From positions 1 through 14,228 of the forward strand of contig JAJOKU010000118.1 in the NCBI GenBank assembly GCA_021129695.1: DNA of 14,228 nt. Reading direction: 5' to 3'. A program made the translations under genes and the position numbers. The notes below the pieces were generated by a model. That model saw only the letters and a program-made list of their open reading frames with translations. It was not told the DNA's origin and ran no database searches. Shown here in pieces: positions 1 through 7,399 of this stretch. Numbering within the stretch: position 1 is the stretch's first letter; each line of letters begins with the position of its first letter. Source of the stretch: a candidate division NPL-UPA2 bacterium. Lineage in GTDB: Bacteria; NPL-UPA2; JAGMAN01.

Positions 1-26
1 TCACAGTCTTGCGTTAATCAAAGTCA

Positions 27-53
27 TGAGGAGCGAAGCGACGAATTTTCTTG
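27..53 (+). repeat. 27-bp interspersed repeat, second copy at rnfE start
   Basis: This stretch, beginning GAGGAGCGAAG at 28-38, recurs on the minus strand at 6552-6578 with one mismatch in 27. In the second copy it carries the ribosome binding site and first codons of rnfE. It resembles the common GAGGAGCGAAGCGACG-type interspersed repeats seen in many bacterial genomes; that family link is from memory. Here it lies just before the -35 box of the foldase promoter. Confidence 0.7.
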
Positions 54-79
54 AAATTTCTTTTCAGGGCCTTTATAAT
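51..79 (+). promoter_or_regulatory. sigma70-type promoter for the foldase gene
   Basis: A -35 box TTGAAA (51-56) and a perfect -10 box TATAAT (74-79) are separated by exactly 17 bp. Transcription would begin near 86 and give a leader of about 60 nt before the ribosome binding site GGGGAGG at 131-137. The -35 box lies immediately after a copy of an interspersed repeat (27-53), so the repeat may have brought part of the promoter. No experimental support; the call rests on the match to consensus and on the correct placement before the gene. Confidence 0.72.
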
Positions 80-144
80 GGCCAATGAAGGAAAGGCGCT
101 AAAGACGGAACTTCACGGGGCTCAAATGTTGGGGAGGATTAGCT

Positions 145-2040
145 ATGCTTAGAATTCTGAGAAAGAAAATGAAGGGTATTTTGATAGCGACCATTGCCAT
201 AATCATCCCTGCCTTCACCCTGCTTTATGGGCCCGGGCGCTCCCAGCGAACGGCGCCCCGGACGGTGGTGGTGGCCAGGGTCAATGGACAAAGAATCGAT
301 TATCGGCAGTTTCACAGTGCCTATCAAGAAATTAAACGGAGGTGGCAATCCCTATATAGAAACCGCTGGGATGAGCAAATAGAGAGAGAGCTTAAGAAAC
401 AGGCCCTGGAGGAGTTGATTCGGAGAATTCTGCTGCTTCGGGAAGCCAGGAACAGGAGGATTGTGGTTACTGACCAGGAGGTATCCGACCAGATTAAATC
501 TATTTTTTCTAACTTTCATAAGGAGGGCAGGTTCGACAAAGAGTTTTATCTAAGAGTTCTGAAATATGAAGGACTTACCCCGGAAAGGTTCGAAGAACAG
601 GTGCGAGATGACCTCATGGTGAGGAAACTCATCAGCCAGGTGACTGAAGGGGTAGAGATTTCTGAGGAGGAGCTCAAGCAGGAATATATCAGGAGGAATG
701 AGGAAGTGAGGGTGAAATACATTCTGTTTAGGAAAGAACATTTTAAGAAGGACCTTGAGGTGGAGGAGAAAGAGCTCATTGACTATTTTCAGGAGAATCG
801 GGAAGAATTTAGGGTGCCAGAAAAGGTGAATGTGGAGTATGTGCTGATTGATCCCAGGGAGAGGGAAACAGCAGTAGAAATAAAAGACGATGAGATCGTC
901 AGTTATTACCAGGAAAATATTGAGCAATTTAAGCGCCCGGAAGAAATTCGAGTTAGACATATCTTGATCAGATTAGACCCAGATGCTGATGAGGAGGTCC
1001 AAGCCGAGGCAAAGAAGAAAGCAGAAGAAATATTGGAGAGGCTGAAAGGAGGGGAGGACTTCGCTGCTTTGGCCAAAGAGTATTCTGAGGACCCAGGGAG
1101 CAGAGAAAAGGGAGGAGATTTAGGCTTCTTCCCTCGTGGTTGGATGGTTCCTGCCTTTGAAGAAGCGGCCTTTTCCTTGAAATTAGGTGAGGTCAGCCAG
1201 TTGGTGAAGACCCCCTTTGGCTACCATATCATCAAGTTGGAAGAAAGGAGGGAAGCTTATACCACTCCATTGGAGGAAGTTTGGTCTGAAATTCATGATA
1301 CCTTAAAGAAAAAGAGAGCCGATGAGATAGCTCGAGAGGAAGCAGAGGACTTGGCCATTGAGCTTTTGGATAAGACCGACTGGGAGAGCATGGTCAAGGA
1401 GAAGAAGGAGACTGGACTGTTTGCCAGGGGAGAAGCGATAAAAGGCATTGGCTGGGCACCTCAGTTCTCCCGGGAGGCCTTTGCTCTGGAGGAGGGCGAA
1501 GTGAGCCAGGTCATTAAGACACCTAGGGGCTATGCTATCTTTGTTCTCAAAGAGAGAAAAGCGTCTCATCTACCGGAGTCATTAGATGAAGTAAGGGAGA
1601 AGGTTGAGGAGAGGGTTAGGGGTAGGAAGGCTTTGGAATTAGCTAAGTCGAAGGCAGAGAAAGGCCTGACCAAGTTGAGGGAAGGAGCTACCTTTGAAGA
1701 GGTGGCCCGGGATTTCTCCCTAGAGATTAAGGATAGCGGTTTCTTCTCCCGAGGGCAGGCTGAGCGATATATAGAGGGGATAGGTCCATCTCCTGATTTT
1801 GGTGAGGCTGCCTTTTCGCTTACGGAAGGTGAAGTGAGCGACCCCATTGAAACTCGCCTTGGGTTCTGTCTGCTTCAGTTGAAGGAGCGGAGAGGAATAG
1901 ATGAGGAAAAATTTAATGAGGAGAAGGAGGAATTCAGGAAGATTCTTCTCTCCTGGAAGAAGATGGAAGCTCTCAATAATTGGTATCAATCTTTGAGAAG
2001 CCAGGCCGATGTCTGGACAGATCCAGAGATATTTAAATGA
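145..2040 (+). CDS. PpiD/SurA-like peptidylprolyl isomerase, membrane anchored
   Basis: Periplasmic-type foldase of 631 residues, close to the usual PpiD length. The basic N-terminus (RILRKKMK) is followed by one membrane segment at about residues 10-28 with no clear cleavage site, so the protein is probably anchored with its body outside. Residues 40-175 look like a SurA-type chaperone domain. A well conserved parvulin (PpiC/rotamase) domain follows at about 266-373, with the RHILI start, GGDLGFF and [10 protein letters not shown]. Two weaker parvulin copies follow, about 413-480 ([16 protein letters not shown]) and 515-585 ([16 protein letters not shown]). It should isomerise proline bonds in, or simply hold, unfolded exported proteins. 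The start is the ATG 7 nt after GGGGAGG. It is convergent with the operon downstream. SurA-type naming is equally possible; the family is secure, the exact subfamily is not. Confidence 0.9.
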   Translation: MLRILRKKMKGILIATIAIIIPAFTLLYGPGRSQRTAPRTVVVARVNGQRIDYRQFHSAYQEIKRRWQSLYRNRWDEQIERELKKQALEELIRRILLLREARNRRIVVTDQEVSDQIKSIFSNFHKEGRFDKEFYLRVLKYEGLTPERFEEQVRDDLMVRKLISQVTEGVEISEEELKQEYIRRNEEVRVKYILFRKEHFKKDLEVEEKELIDYFQENREEFRVPEKVNVEYVLIDPRERETAVEIKDDEIVSYYQENIEQFKRPEEIRVRHILIRLDPDADEEVQAEAKKKAEEILERLKGGEDFAALAKEYSEDPGSREKGGDLGFFPRGWMVPAFEEAAFSLKLGEVSQLVKTPFGYHIIKLEERREAYTTPLEEVWSEIHDTLKKKRADEIAREEAEDLAIELLDKTDWESMVKEKKETGLFARGEAIKGIGWAPQFSREAFALEEGEVSQVIKTPRGYAIFVLKERKASHLPESLDEVREKVEERVRGRKALELAKSKAEKGLTKLREGATFEEVARDFSLEIKDSGFFSRGQAERYIEGIGPSPDFGEAAFSLTEGEVSDPIETRLGFCLLQLKERRGIDEEKFNEEKEEFRKILLSWKKMEALNNWYQSLRSQADVWTDPEIFK

Positions 2041-2244
2041 AGACATGATTTAGCGATGCTCAAAGAGCAAGCTAAATCATATGTCTGAATTTACCCCCCC
2101 TGCTTTCTTGTCTCTGCCCCAGCTCCTGTCTTCCGACAGGAAGACGCAGGGGCAAGACGTGGCAGCAGGCGAAAGCAAGAAGGGGGTAATTCGTCCCCAT
2201 TGCTTCGTTTTGCTGCGCAATCGAAGCAAAGCGATGGGGGCTCA
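2041..2244. repeat. intergenic nested inverted repeats between convergent genes
   Basis: Three hairpins fill the gap. The first pairs AGACAT (2041-2046) with ATGTCT (2081-2086) and GATTTAGC (2047-2054) with GCTAAATC (2071-2078); it begins right after the foldase stop codon and may end its transcript, though no T-run follows. The second pairs TTACCCCC (2091-2098) with GGGGGTAA (2182-2189) and encloses TGCCCC/GGGGCA (2115-2120, 2149-2154) and CCTGTC/GACAGG (2125-2130, 2135-2140). The third pairs CCCCAT (2195-2200) with ATGGGG (2234-2239) and GCTTCG (2202-2207) with CGAAGC (2222-2227), and could end the minus-strand operon. The arrangement looks like palindromic repeat elements used as bidirectional terminators. 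Confidence 0.6.
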
Positions 2245-2532
2245 TTAAAGAAGCTTTCCCAGGTAGATGGCTGCTATTAATCCAATCAGGGTAGTGACGC
2301 TCAGCTTTATGTGGAAGCCAATGGTGAAATCAAGGATATATAGATTGAAATGCCTTGGCTCGAAGCCTGGTCGGATGCCAGCGACGAAGAGTTTATGAAA
2401 GATACTCGCCTCATCCTGAAAGAAGAGACCGATAATTTCGCCGGCAATACTTCCAATTAGGGCTCCGATGATTAAAACTAAGAGCCAAAATCCGATTCCC
2501 CCCTTGCCTTTCCCTCTTCTCCTCTTTGGCAT
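2245..2532 (-). CDS. DUF4321 family small membrane protein
   Basis: Protein of 95 residues with a strongly basic N-terminus (PKRRRGKGKGG), a first membrane segment at about residues 14-36, and a second at about 76-94. The middle holds a short GF-rich stretch. Length and layout match the DUF4321 family, whose function is unknown. The ribosome binding site AGGAGG overlaps the stop codon of the radical SAM gene upstream, so translation of the two is probably coupled, and it is the last gene of the minus-strand operon. The family assignment is from pattern recognition; no role can be proposed from the sequence beyond a membrane location. Confidence 0.75.
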   Translation of the reverse strand: MPKRRRGKGKGGIGFWLLVLIIGALIGSIAGEIIGLFFQDEASIFHKLFVAGIRPGFEPRHFNLYILDFTIGFHIKLSVTTLIGLIAAIYLGKLL

Positions 2533-2541
2533 AAGTTCCTC

Positions 2542-3528
2542 CTACATTATCACATTGATCTGGGCTTGGCAATATCTACATTTTCCATCTTCCAACTCCA
2601 TGGCCGCTACTCCGTAGCCAGCTCTCAGGATGACCGACTTACCGCACCGGTAACAGCGGGTGCTATTTGCTTCTTCTCCTCCCACGTTCCCCAGGTAGAC
2701 ATACCTTAACTTCTCCCTGGCCATATTCCCAGCCTTCTCTAAAGTGGAGATGGGAGTAGGCTCGATCTTCATCTTGTAATGGGGAAAGTAGCGGGAGAAG
2801 TGAAGCGGTGTATCCACCCCCAGGCTATTTGCTACCCAATCGATTAATTTCCTGAAATCATCCTCTCCGTTGTTGATAGTGGGAATAATCAGATTGGTTA
2901 TTTCTACCAGGGCTTTCTTATTAGCTATTTCAGCCGTTCGCAGTACTGGACCGAGCTCTGCCTTACACATCCCCTTGTAGAATGAATCCTTCATTGCTTT
3001 AACATCAATGTTAAGGGCATCAATATAAGGAAGAAGCTCCCTGAGAGGCTCTTCGTTTATGAAGCCGTTAGTGACCAAAACATTCTTCAGGCCTCGCTCA
3101 TGGGCTAACCTGGCCGTCTCCAGGACATATTCATACCAGATGAGGGGCTCTGAATAGGTATAGGCAATGCCAATGGAGCCTCTGTCCTTAGCGGTGGCTA
3201 CGGCCTCTTCCGGGGTGATGGTCCGGGTGGCAACCTCCGTCTGAGAGATCTCCCAGTTCTGACAGAATGGGCAGGCGAAGTTACAGCCATTAGTTCCCAG
3301 GGAGAGGATCATCGTCCCCGGATAAAAGTGATATAAAGGTTTCTTCTCGATTGGGTCCATGGCCACCGAGGTCGCCTGGGCAAATATCCTTGAATATAGT
3401 TTACCTCCTTTATTCTCCCTGGCCCGGCAGAATCCCCGTTTCCCATCACCGATTACACACTCCTTCAGGCAGAGAAGACACTGAACCTTCTCTTCCTCCA
3501 ATTTTTTATAATATTTCGCCTCTTGCAC
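2542..3528 (-). CDS. amrS: AmmeMemoRadiSam system radical SAM enzyme
   Basis: Radical SAM protein of 328 residues. The CxxxCxxC iron-sulfur motif is C82, C86 and C89 (GCNFACPFCQNW), the SAM-cleaving centre. N-terminal cysteines C17, C20, C24 and C34 and the segment RGFCRARENKGGKLYS are typical of the AmrS family, as is DPIEKKPLYHFYPG. The C-terminus holds a zinc-ribbon-like pair, C292/C295 and C317/C320. The family usually occurs beside AMMECR1 and MEMO1 domain proteins, which are absent from this window, and its substrate is not established. Pyruvate formate-lyase activating enzymes are relatives, but the N-terminal cysteine block favours AmrS. The start is GTG with AGGGGA about 6 nt upstream. 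It follows the antiporter by 11 bp. Confidence 0.87.
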   Translation of the reverse strand: MQEAKYYKKLEEEKVQCLLCLKECVIGDGKRGFCRARENKGGKLYSRIFAQATSVAMDPIEKKPLYHFYPGTMILSLGTNGCNFACPFCQNWEISQTEVATRTITPEEAVATAKDRGSIGIAYTYSEPLIWYEYVLETARLAHERGLKNVLVTNGFINEEPLRELLPYIDALNIDVKAMKDSFYKGMCKAELGPVLRTAEIANKKALVEITNLIIPTINNGEDDFRKLIDWVANSLGVDTPLHFSRYFPHYKMKIEPTPISTLEKAGNMAREKLRYVYLGNVGGEEANSTRCYRCGKSVILRAGYGVAAMELEDGKCRYCQAQINVIM

Positions 3529-3539
3529 GATAGTTCCCC

Positions 3540-4595
3540 TTAGCTATAAGCAAAGTTAACAATATAAAAAATGTAACCTGCATATATAAGGAATAGAACC
3601 AATCCTTCACTCCTGGTTATCTTGAATTTTGTTCTTGAGAATAAAAATATCAAAAAGGTAATAAGAAAGACAATGGGCATCGTTATTGTTTTGGTCTGTG
3701 TATCTATATTTAAAGGATTAATTAAAGAAGAAAAACCTAACACCCATAAGATATTTAATATATTGGCTCCTATTACATTTCCAACAGCCAATCCCCCCAT
3801 TTTCTTGACACTGGCAGCCACAGCAGTAACTAATTCAGGCAGTGAAGTCCCTAAAGCAACCATGGAAAGACCAATAACAATTTCTGGGACTCCGAAGAAG
3901 TGAGCGATCTTAACGCCGGAAGGAATTAAGGCATACTTAGCGGATAAAATAACTCCGGCCGCACCTATTAAGAATTTGAAGCTATCTTTCTTTATGTTGT
4001 AATTTGATTGTATAGGAATTTCCTTTTTACATGCCTCTCCCATGTGGGGAGAGGGTAAGGGTGAGGGGTAATTTGATAAAATGTTTTCTTGGCTTTCTCT
4101 TCTACCTTTAAGTTCTCTGGAGATTATGTAGGCAAAGAAGACTATTAGAAGAAAACATAGAAATAGTCCATTCCAAAAAGCTAGCTTGCCATCCAGCATA
4201 AGAAGATAGAGAATGATGACCAGAATTACAAGAAAGAGCAGTTCCTGTTTTATAATCTTTGGGTTGAAGCTAATTGCTCTAATTATAACTGCTATTGCGA
4301 GAATCAATCCGATATTGGCTAAACATGACCCCACAGCGTTACCAACAGCCATTCCGCCGACTCCCATATGGGAGGAAATGGTGGAAGTGATGAACTCGGG
4401 GGCAGTGGTGGCGAAACTTACAATGGTCAAACCTATAATAACCCTGGGAATTCTAAAAGCCTTAGCTATACCCTCAGCTCCAGCGGTAAAGAAATCGGCA
4501 CTCTTTATGATTACAAGAATACCAATTGCAAAAATTATGAAATCCTTATATATACCCACTGTTTTTATATTACCATAAAGATTAAAGGGAGGCAA
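3540..4595 (-). CDS. CaCA-family sodium/calcium-type antiporter
   Basis: Membrane antiporter of up to 351 residues, the usual YrbG-like size. Two homologous halves each carry an alpha repeat. The first (about residues 60-100) has SFATTAPEF and AVGNAVGS; the second (about 244-288) has ALGTSLPEL and AVGNVIGANILNI, with acidic residues E67 and E254 in the expected ion-binding places. The loop between the halves contains an odd stretch, NYPSPLPSPHMGE (about 175-187), encoded by a palindromic repeat inserted in frame. The 5' end is uncertain. The longest frame opens with TTG at 4595, and GTG at 4559 is an alternative just before the first membrane segment; neither has a clear ribosome binding site. 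It lies between rnfB and the radical SAM gene on the same strand, so it is probably co-transcribed with Rnf. The exchanged ions cannot be read from sequence. Confidence 0.88.
   Translation of the reverse strand: MPPFNLYGNIKTVGIYKDFIIFAIGILVIIKSADFFTAGAEGIAKAFRIPRVIIGLTIVSFATTAPEFITSTISSHMGVGGMAVGNAVGSCLANIGLILAIAVIIRAISFNPKIIKQELLFLVILVIILYLLMLDGKLAFWNGLFLCFLLIVFFAYIISRELKGRRESQENILSNYPSPLPSPHMGEACKKEIPIQSNYNIKKDSFKFLIGAAGVILSAKYALIPSGVKIAHFFGVPEIVIGLSMVALGTSLPELVTAVAASVKKMGGLAVGNVIGANILNILWVLGFSSLINPLNIDTQTKTITMPIVFLITFLIFLFSRTKFKITRSEGLVLFLIYAGYIFYIVNFAYS
4031..4072 (-). repeat. palindromic interspersed repeat inserted inside antiporter gene
   Basis: CCTCTCCC (4034-4041) pairs with GGGAGAGG (4047-4054) around a 5-nt loop, followed by GTAAGGGTGAGGGG. 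On the minus strand this reads as the CCCTCACCCTTACCCTCTCC type of repeat that is scattered through many bacterial genomes, usually between genes. Here it lies in the antiporter reading frame, adds a proline-rich peptide to a cytoplasmic or linker loop, and does not break the frame. Confidence 0.7.
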
Positions 4596-4628
4596 GTTTT
4601 TAGAGGCAACATGTTTTTAGAGGCAACA
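4596..4628. repeat. tandem duplication spanning rnfB stop codon
   Basis: The 16-bp unit GTTTTTAGAGGCAACA occurs at 4596-4611 and again at 4613-4628, a period of 17 bp. The right-hand copy contains the rnfB stop codon (4617-4619), so the left-hand copy is a duplicated piece of the rnfB 3' end lying between rnfB and the antiporter. It may have altered the antiporter's translation start. Confidence 0.8.
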
Positions 4629-5405
4629 AGTGATGGCTTTAGTAGGACATTTTTCTACACAGTCACCGCAGTTGGTGCACTTCTGATAATCTATTCTGGC
4701 TAAGTTATTTTCAAGAGTAATGGCTTTGGGTTTACAGGCCTTAAGGCAGAGTCCGCAGCCGATGCAACCTTCCTGGCAGACCTTCTTTACCTGCGCTCCC
4801 TTAGCCCGGGAATTACAGGCAATCCAGACTTTTTTTGGTTTAGGAATCAGGGTAAGAACTTCTTTGGGGCAGACTTCTACGCACTTTCTGCAGCCAGTGC
4901 ATTTATCTTCATTGATTAGGGGCAAATTGTTCTCGTCCAAGGCAATTGCTCCGAAGGGACATTCCTGAACGCAGGTTCCCAAGCCGAGACAGCCATAGGC
5001 ACAGGCCTTTTCTCCCCCGAAAAGAAGATTAGCCACCCGACACTCTCTAACTCCCTGATAGACATATTTTTCTTTGGCCTGGTCTTTGCCCCCCTGGCAG
5101 ATGAGGCGGGCTACTTTTTTCTCTTTAACTTTCACTTCCTGACCAAGTATTTCAGCAATATTTCTCAGGGCTTCTTCTTCAACTAAAACGCAGGAATCTG
5201 ATTCAATTTTACCCTCAATTAGGGCGGCTGCAACCGCCTGACAGTTGGGAAAGCCGCAGGCTCCGCAGTTTACGCCAGGCAATATTTCCGCAATCTTCTC
5301 TATTCTGGGATCAACCTTAACGGCGAACTTCCTGGCGGCCAGTCCTAACCCGAAGGCAAATAGAAGACCTAAGCCACCTAAACTTAAGATTGCTGGCAAC
5401 ATCAA
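4617..5405 (-). CDS. rnfB: Rnf complex subunit RnfB, ferredoxin-type electron input
   Basis: Subunit B of the Rnf ferredoxin:NAD+ oxidoreductase, 262 residues. A single N-terminal membrane anchor (about residues 4-23) is followed by the RnfB-specific four-cysteine domain C47, C50, C55 and C72 (GVNCGACGFPNC). Then come several ferredoxin-like cysteine groups: C139/C145/C149, C169/C172/C175/C179, C214/C217/C220/C224 and C243/C246/C249/C253, with extra cysteines at 123, 135 and 210. It should accept electrons from reduced ferredoxin on the cytoplasmic side and pass them into the membrane complex. Its ATG overlaps the rnfA stop by 4 nt (ATGA), typical of translational coupling, and it is the last rnf gene, as in the CDGEAB order of anaerobes. 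Confidence 0.95.
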   Translation of the reverse strand: MMLPAILSLGGLGLLFAFGLGLAARKFAVKVDPRIEKIAEILPGVNCGACGFPNCQAVAAALIEGKIESDSCVLVEEEALRNIAEILGQEVKVKEKKVARLICQGGKDQAKEKYVYQGVRECRVANLLFGGEKACAYGCLGLGTCVQECPFGAIALDENNLPLINEDKCTGCRKCVEVCPKEVLTLIPKPKKVWIACNSRAKGAQVKKVCQEGCIGCGLCLKACKPKAITLENNLARIDYQKCTNCGDCVEKCPTKAITCCL

Positions 5406-5977
5406 AACAGTCCCCGAAATCCCATGAAGGCCAGAGACAATAGCCCAGCCACCACTAAACCGATGGCTGTTCCCTTCATGGCATCGCCGATATCGGCTAG
5501 CTCTAACCTTTCTCTGATGCCCGCAAATAGCACTATGGCTAAACCAAAACCAACCCCGGCTCCTAAGCCATGGATGGTCGTCTTTAAAAGACCGTATCCT
5601 TCCTGGATATTGAGGAAGGCTACCCCTAAGACGGCACAGTTGGTGGTTATTAAGGGAAGGTAAATGCCCAGCGCCTGATAAATGGTAGGGCTCACCTTCT
5701 GGATGACCATCTCTACTAACTGGACCAGGGTGGCAATGACCAGGATAAAGGCGACGATGTATAGATAAAGGAGGTTGAAGGGAAGGAGGATGAAGTTATA
5801 GACGAGCCAGGTAACGAGACTGGCCAATGTCATAACGAAGACAACAGCCATGGACATCCCCACCGCCATCTCCACCCGACGAGAGACACCTAAATATGGA
5901 CATATTCCCAGAAAACGAGAGAGCACAAAGTTATTAACCAGGATAGCACTGAAGAAGAGAATAAAGATTTCGCCCAT
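5402..5977 (-). CDS. rnfA: Rnf complex integral membrane subunit RnfA
   Basis: Membrane subunit of 191 residues, exactly the usual RnfA size. The opening ILFFSAILVNNFVLSRFLGICPYLGVS and the later LPLITTNCAVLGVAFLN are hallmarks of the RnfA/NqrE family. About six membrane segments are visible. RnfA and RnfE are homologous and pack against each other with opposite topology, sharing cysteines that bind an iron-sulfur centre; here those are the Cys in GICPYLG and in TTNCAVLG. Its ATG shares one base with the rnfE stop codon (TAATG), so translation is coupled, and its stop overlaps the rnfB start. It helps form the ion channel and electron path across the membrane. Confidence 0.95.
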   Translation of the reverse strand: MGEIFILFFSAILVNNFVLSRFLGICPYLGVSRRVEMAVGMSMAVVFVMTLASLVTWLVYNFILLPFNLLYLYIVAFILVIATLVQLVEMVIQKVSPTIYQALGIYLPLITTNCAVLGVAFLNIQEGYGLLKTTIHGLGAGVGFGLAIVLFAGIRERLELADIGDAMKGTAIGLVVAGLLSLAFMGFRGLF

Positions 5978-6567
5978 TAGTTTGACCTCTCTTTACTTAT
6001 TCTATTCATCAATCCTAAGAGTAGCCCTAAACTGATGAAAGCCCCAGGAGGTAGGATCATTATTAGGAAAGGTAAATAACCTTCTCCGAAGAGGCTAACA
6101 CCAAGGATGGTGCCAGCGCCAAGGATTTCCCGAATGCTTCCCAGGACGATAAGGGAGAGGGTAAAACCGATTCCCATTCCCAGGCCATCCGCCAATGAAC
6201 TTAAAACTGGATTCCTGGAAGCAAAGGCTTCTGCCCGACCAAGAATAATGCAGTTGACCACAATAAGGGGAATGAAAAGCCCCAATTCCTTATGCAGCTC
6301 AAAGTAGAAACCCTCCATAATCATGTTCACTATGGACACGAAGGAGGCAATGATGACGATGAAAGAGGGAATTCTTACCCGGGGAGGAATGAATTTGCGA
6401 AGGGCTGATATAACTAAATTTGAGCAGACGAGCACCACCGTAGTTGCCAATCCCATTCCGACTCCATTTATGGCCTGGGTGGTAACGGCCAGGGTGGGGC
6501 AGATACCGAGGACCAGTCTGAAGATGGGATTCTCCTTCCAGAGCCCTTTCACAAGAAAATTCGTCAC
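5977..6567 (-). CDS. rnfE: Rnf complex integral membrane subunit RnfE
   Basis: Membrane subunit of the RnfE/NqrD family, 196 residues from the chosen start. Family marks are GLWKENPIFRLVLGICPTLAVTT near the N-terminus and LFIPLIVVNCIILGRAEAFA in the middle, with cysteines in GICPTLA and VVNCIIL. The open frame continues 41 codons further to 6690, but those codons translate repeat DNA and match nothing in RnfE proteins. I therefore start at GTG 6565-6567, which has GAGGAG 5 nt upstream (6572-6577) and places the conserved WKENP motif at a normal distance from the N-terminus. The ribosome binding site sits in the loop of a small hairpin. The gene is separated from rnfG by 205 bp of repeat-rich DNA, unlike all other rnf junctions. 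Confidence 0.92.
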   Translation of the reverse strand: MTNFLVKGLWKENPIFRLVLGICPTLAVTTQAINGVGMGLATTVVLVCSNLVISALRKFIPPRVRIPSFIVIIASFVSIVNMIMEGFYFELHKELGLFIPLIVVNCIILGRAEAFASRNPVLSSLADGLGMGIGFTLSLIVLGSIREILGAGTILGVSLFGEGYLPFLIMILPPGAFISLGLLLGLMNRISKERSN

Positions 6568-6586
6568 TTCGCTCCTCACCGCGAAG
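6567..6586 (-). promoter_or_regulatory. hairpin presenting the rnfE ribosome binding site
   Basis: CTTCGC (6567-6572) and GCGAAG (6581-6586) are perfectly complementary, with an 8-nt loop. On the minus strand the Shine-Dalgarno sequence GAGGAG lies in the loop and its last base enters the stem, and the stem's 3' side ends at the first base of the GTG start codon. This could tune rnfE translation. It decides the start in favour of 6567 over the longer frame. Confidence 0.5.
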
Positions 6587-6772
6587 CAGTGCTGTTTCAC
6601 CGCATTTCCTTCCCAGGGGTTCCCCCTAGGGCGTCCTCCTAACGGCGGACTGTTACCCCTTAAGGGGGACCAGATTGTCCCCCTTAACACAGCCGAAGGC
6701 AGTGCCGTAAGGCAACCCTAATCCGTATAGTAAAGTTTTATACTTTACTATACTACCAGTTCTTTAAGCAAA
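6568..6772 (-). repeat. 205-bp hairpin-rich insert between rnfG and rnfE
   Basis: No gene lies here. Perfect inverted repeats are GTATAGTAAAGT/ACTTTACTATAC (6725-6736, 6742-6753; 12 bp, 5-nt loop) and TTAAGGGGGAC/GTCCCCCTTAA (6660-6670, 6677-6687; 11 bp, 6-nt loop), with smaller GCCGAAGGC and GCCGTAAGGC hairpins at about 6690-6715. The end next to rnfE contains the copy of the 27-bp repeat found at 27-53. No T-run follows the hairpins, so full termination is not predicted, but they could set rnfCDG apart from rnfEAB in transcript stability or processing. It looks like a cluster of REP/MITE-type elements inserted into the operon. Confidence 0.72.
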
Positions 6773-7399
6773 CTATTCCTCCTTCACAAATCTCTCTAAC
6801 ACCTCCCAGCCAGAGGAACCTTTCAAGATATCCTCTTTCTCCTCAGAGAAAAGTTTCAGGGCCTTCTCCACTGCCTGGCATACTCCTCGAGAAGAGACGG
6901 TTGCTCCAGAGATAGCGTCAATTTCTCCTCCGTCCTTGCGCACCTTAATCTTATTCTTAGCTGACTTGCCCTTAAACTGGTCCCGGAAAAGAGCTCTGGT
7001 AATCTTAGCTCCTAAGCCAGGTGTCTCCTTATGGTCAACGATCTCAATTTTTGTTATAACCCCTTTCCTATTTAGCCCCACTACCACCTCGATATCGCCC
7101 CCGTAGCCTTTACCAGCGGTTTTAATAGCGGCGCCGAAGATTTTCTCATTCATCCTCCCCCTATAGAGGGATACCTTCGTCTCTTCAAATTCGAGTTGCT
7201 TCTTTTCAATTACCAGTTCGCCGTTTAGCTCTTTAAGCTTCTCCTCAATTAGAAGGACCTTTTTGACTGCCCTCAGTTCATATTCCCTTCTTGCATTTTC
7301 AATCCTGTCTTTAGTCAACTTGTTAGTCTGAGCTAAGGCGAGGGCAGCTATTAGTGTGATGAGAGTTAGAACCAGAACCAATCTTCCTATCTCACGCAT
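6773..7399 (-). CDS. rnfG: Rnf complex flavoprotein subunit RnfG
   Basis: Subunit G, 208 residues, with one N-terminal membrane segment (about residues 5-23) and an extracytoplasmic FMN-binding domain. The flavin is attached covalently through phosphodiester linkage to a threonine in the S/T-G-A-T motif, here SGAT at residues 164-167 (DAISGATVSSRGV). ETPGLGAKI at about 125-133 is another family motif. It relays electrons between the other flavin- and iron-sulfur-bearing Rnf subunits. Its ATG overlaps the rnfD stop by 8 nt (ATGCGTGA). It is followed by the repeat insert, not by a directly adjoining rnfE. Confidence 0.95.
   Translation of the reverse strand: MREIGRLVLVLTLITLIAALALAQTNKLTKDRIENARREYELRAVKKVLLIEEKLKELNGELVIEKKQLEFEETKVSLYRGRMNEKIFGAAIKTAGKGYGGDIEVVVGLNRKGVITKIEIVDHKETPGLGAKITRALFRDQFKGKSAKNKIKVRKDGGEIDAISGATVSSRGVCQAVEKALKLFSEEKEDILKGSSGWEVLERFVKEE

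Noticed and set aside
6568..6690. 41-codon N-terminal extension of rnfE (open frame to 6690)
   Set aside because: It translates hairpin and repeat DNA, has no RnfE resemblance, and a better start with a ribosome binding site lies at 6567.
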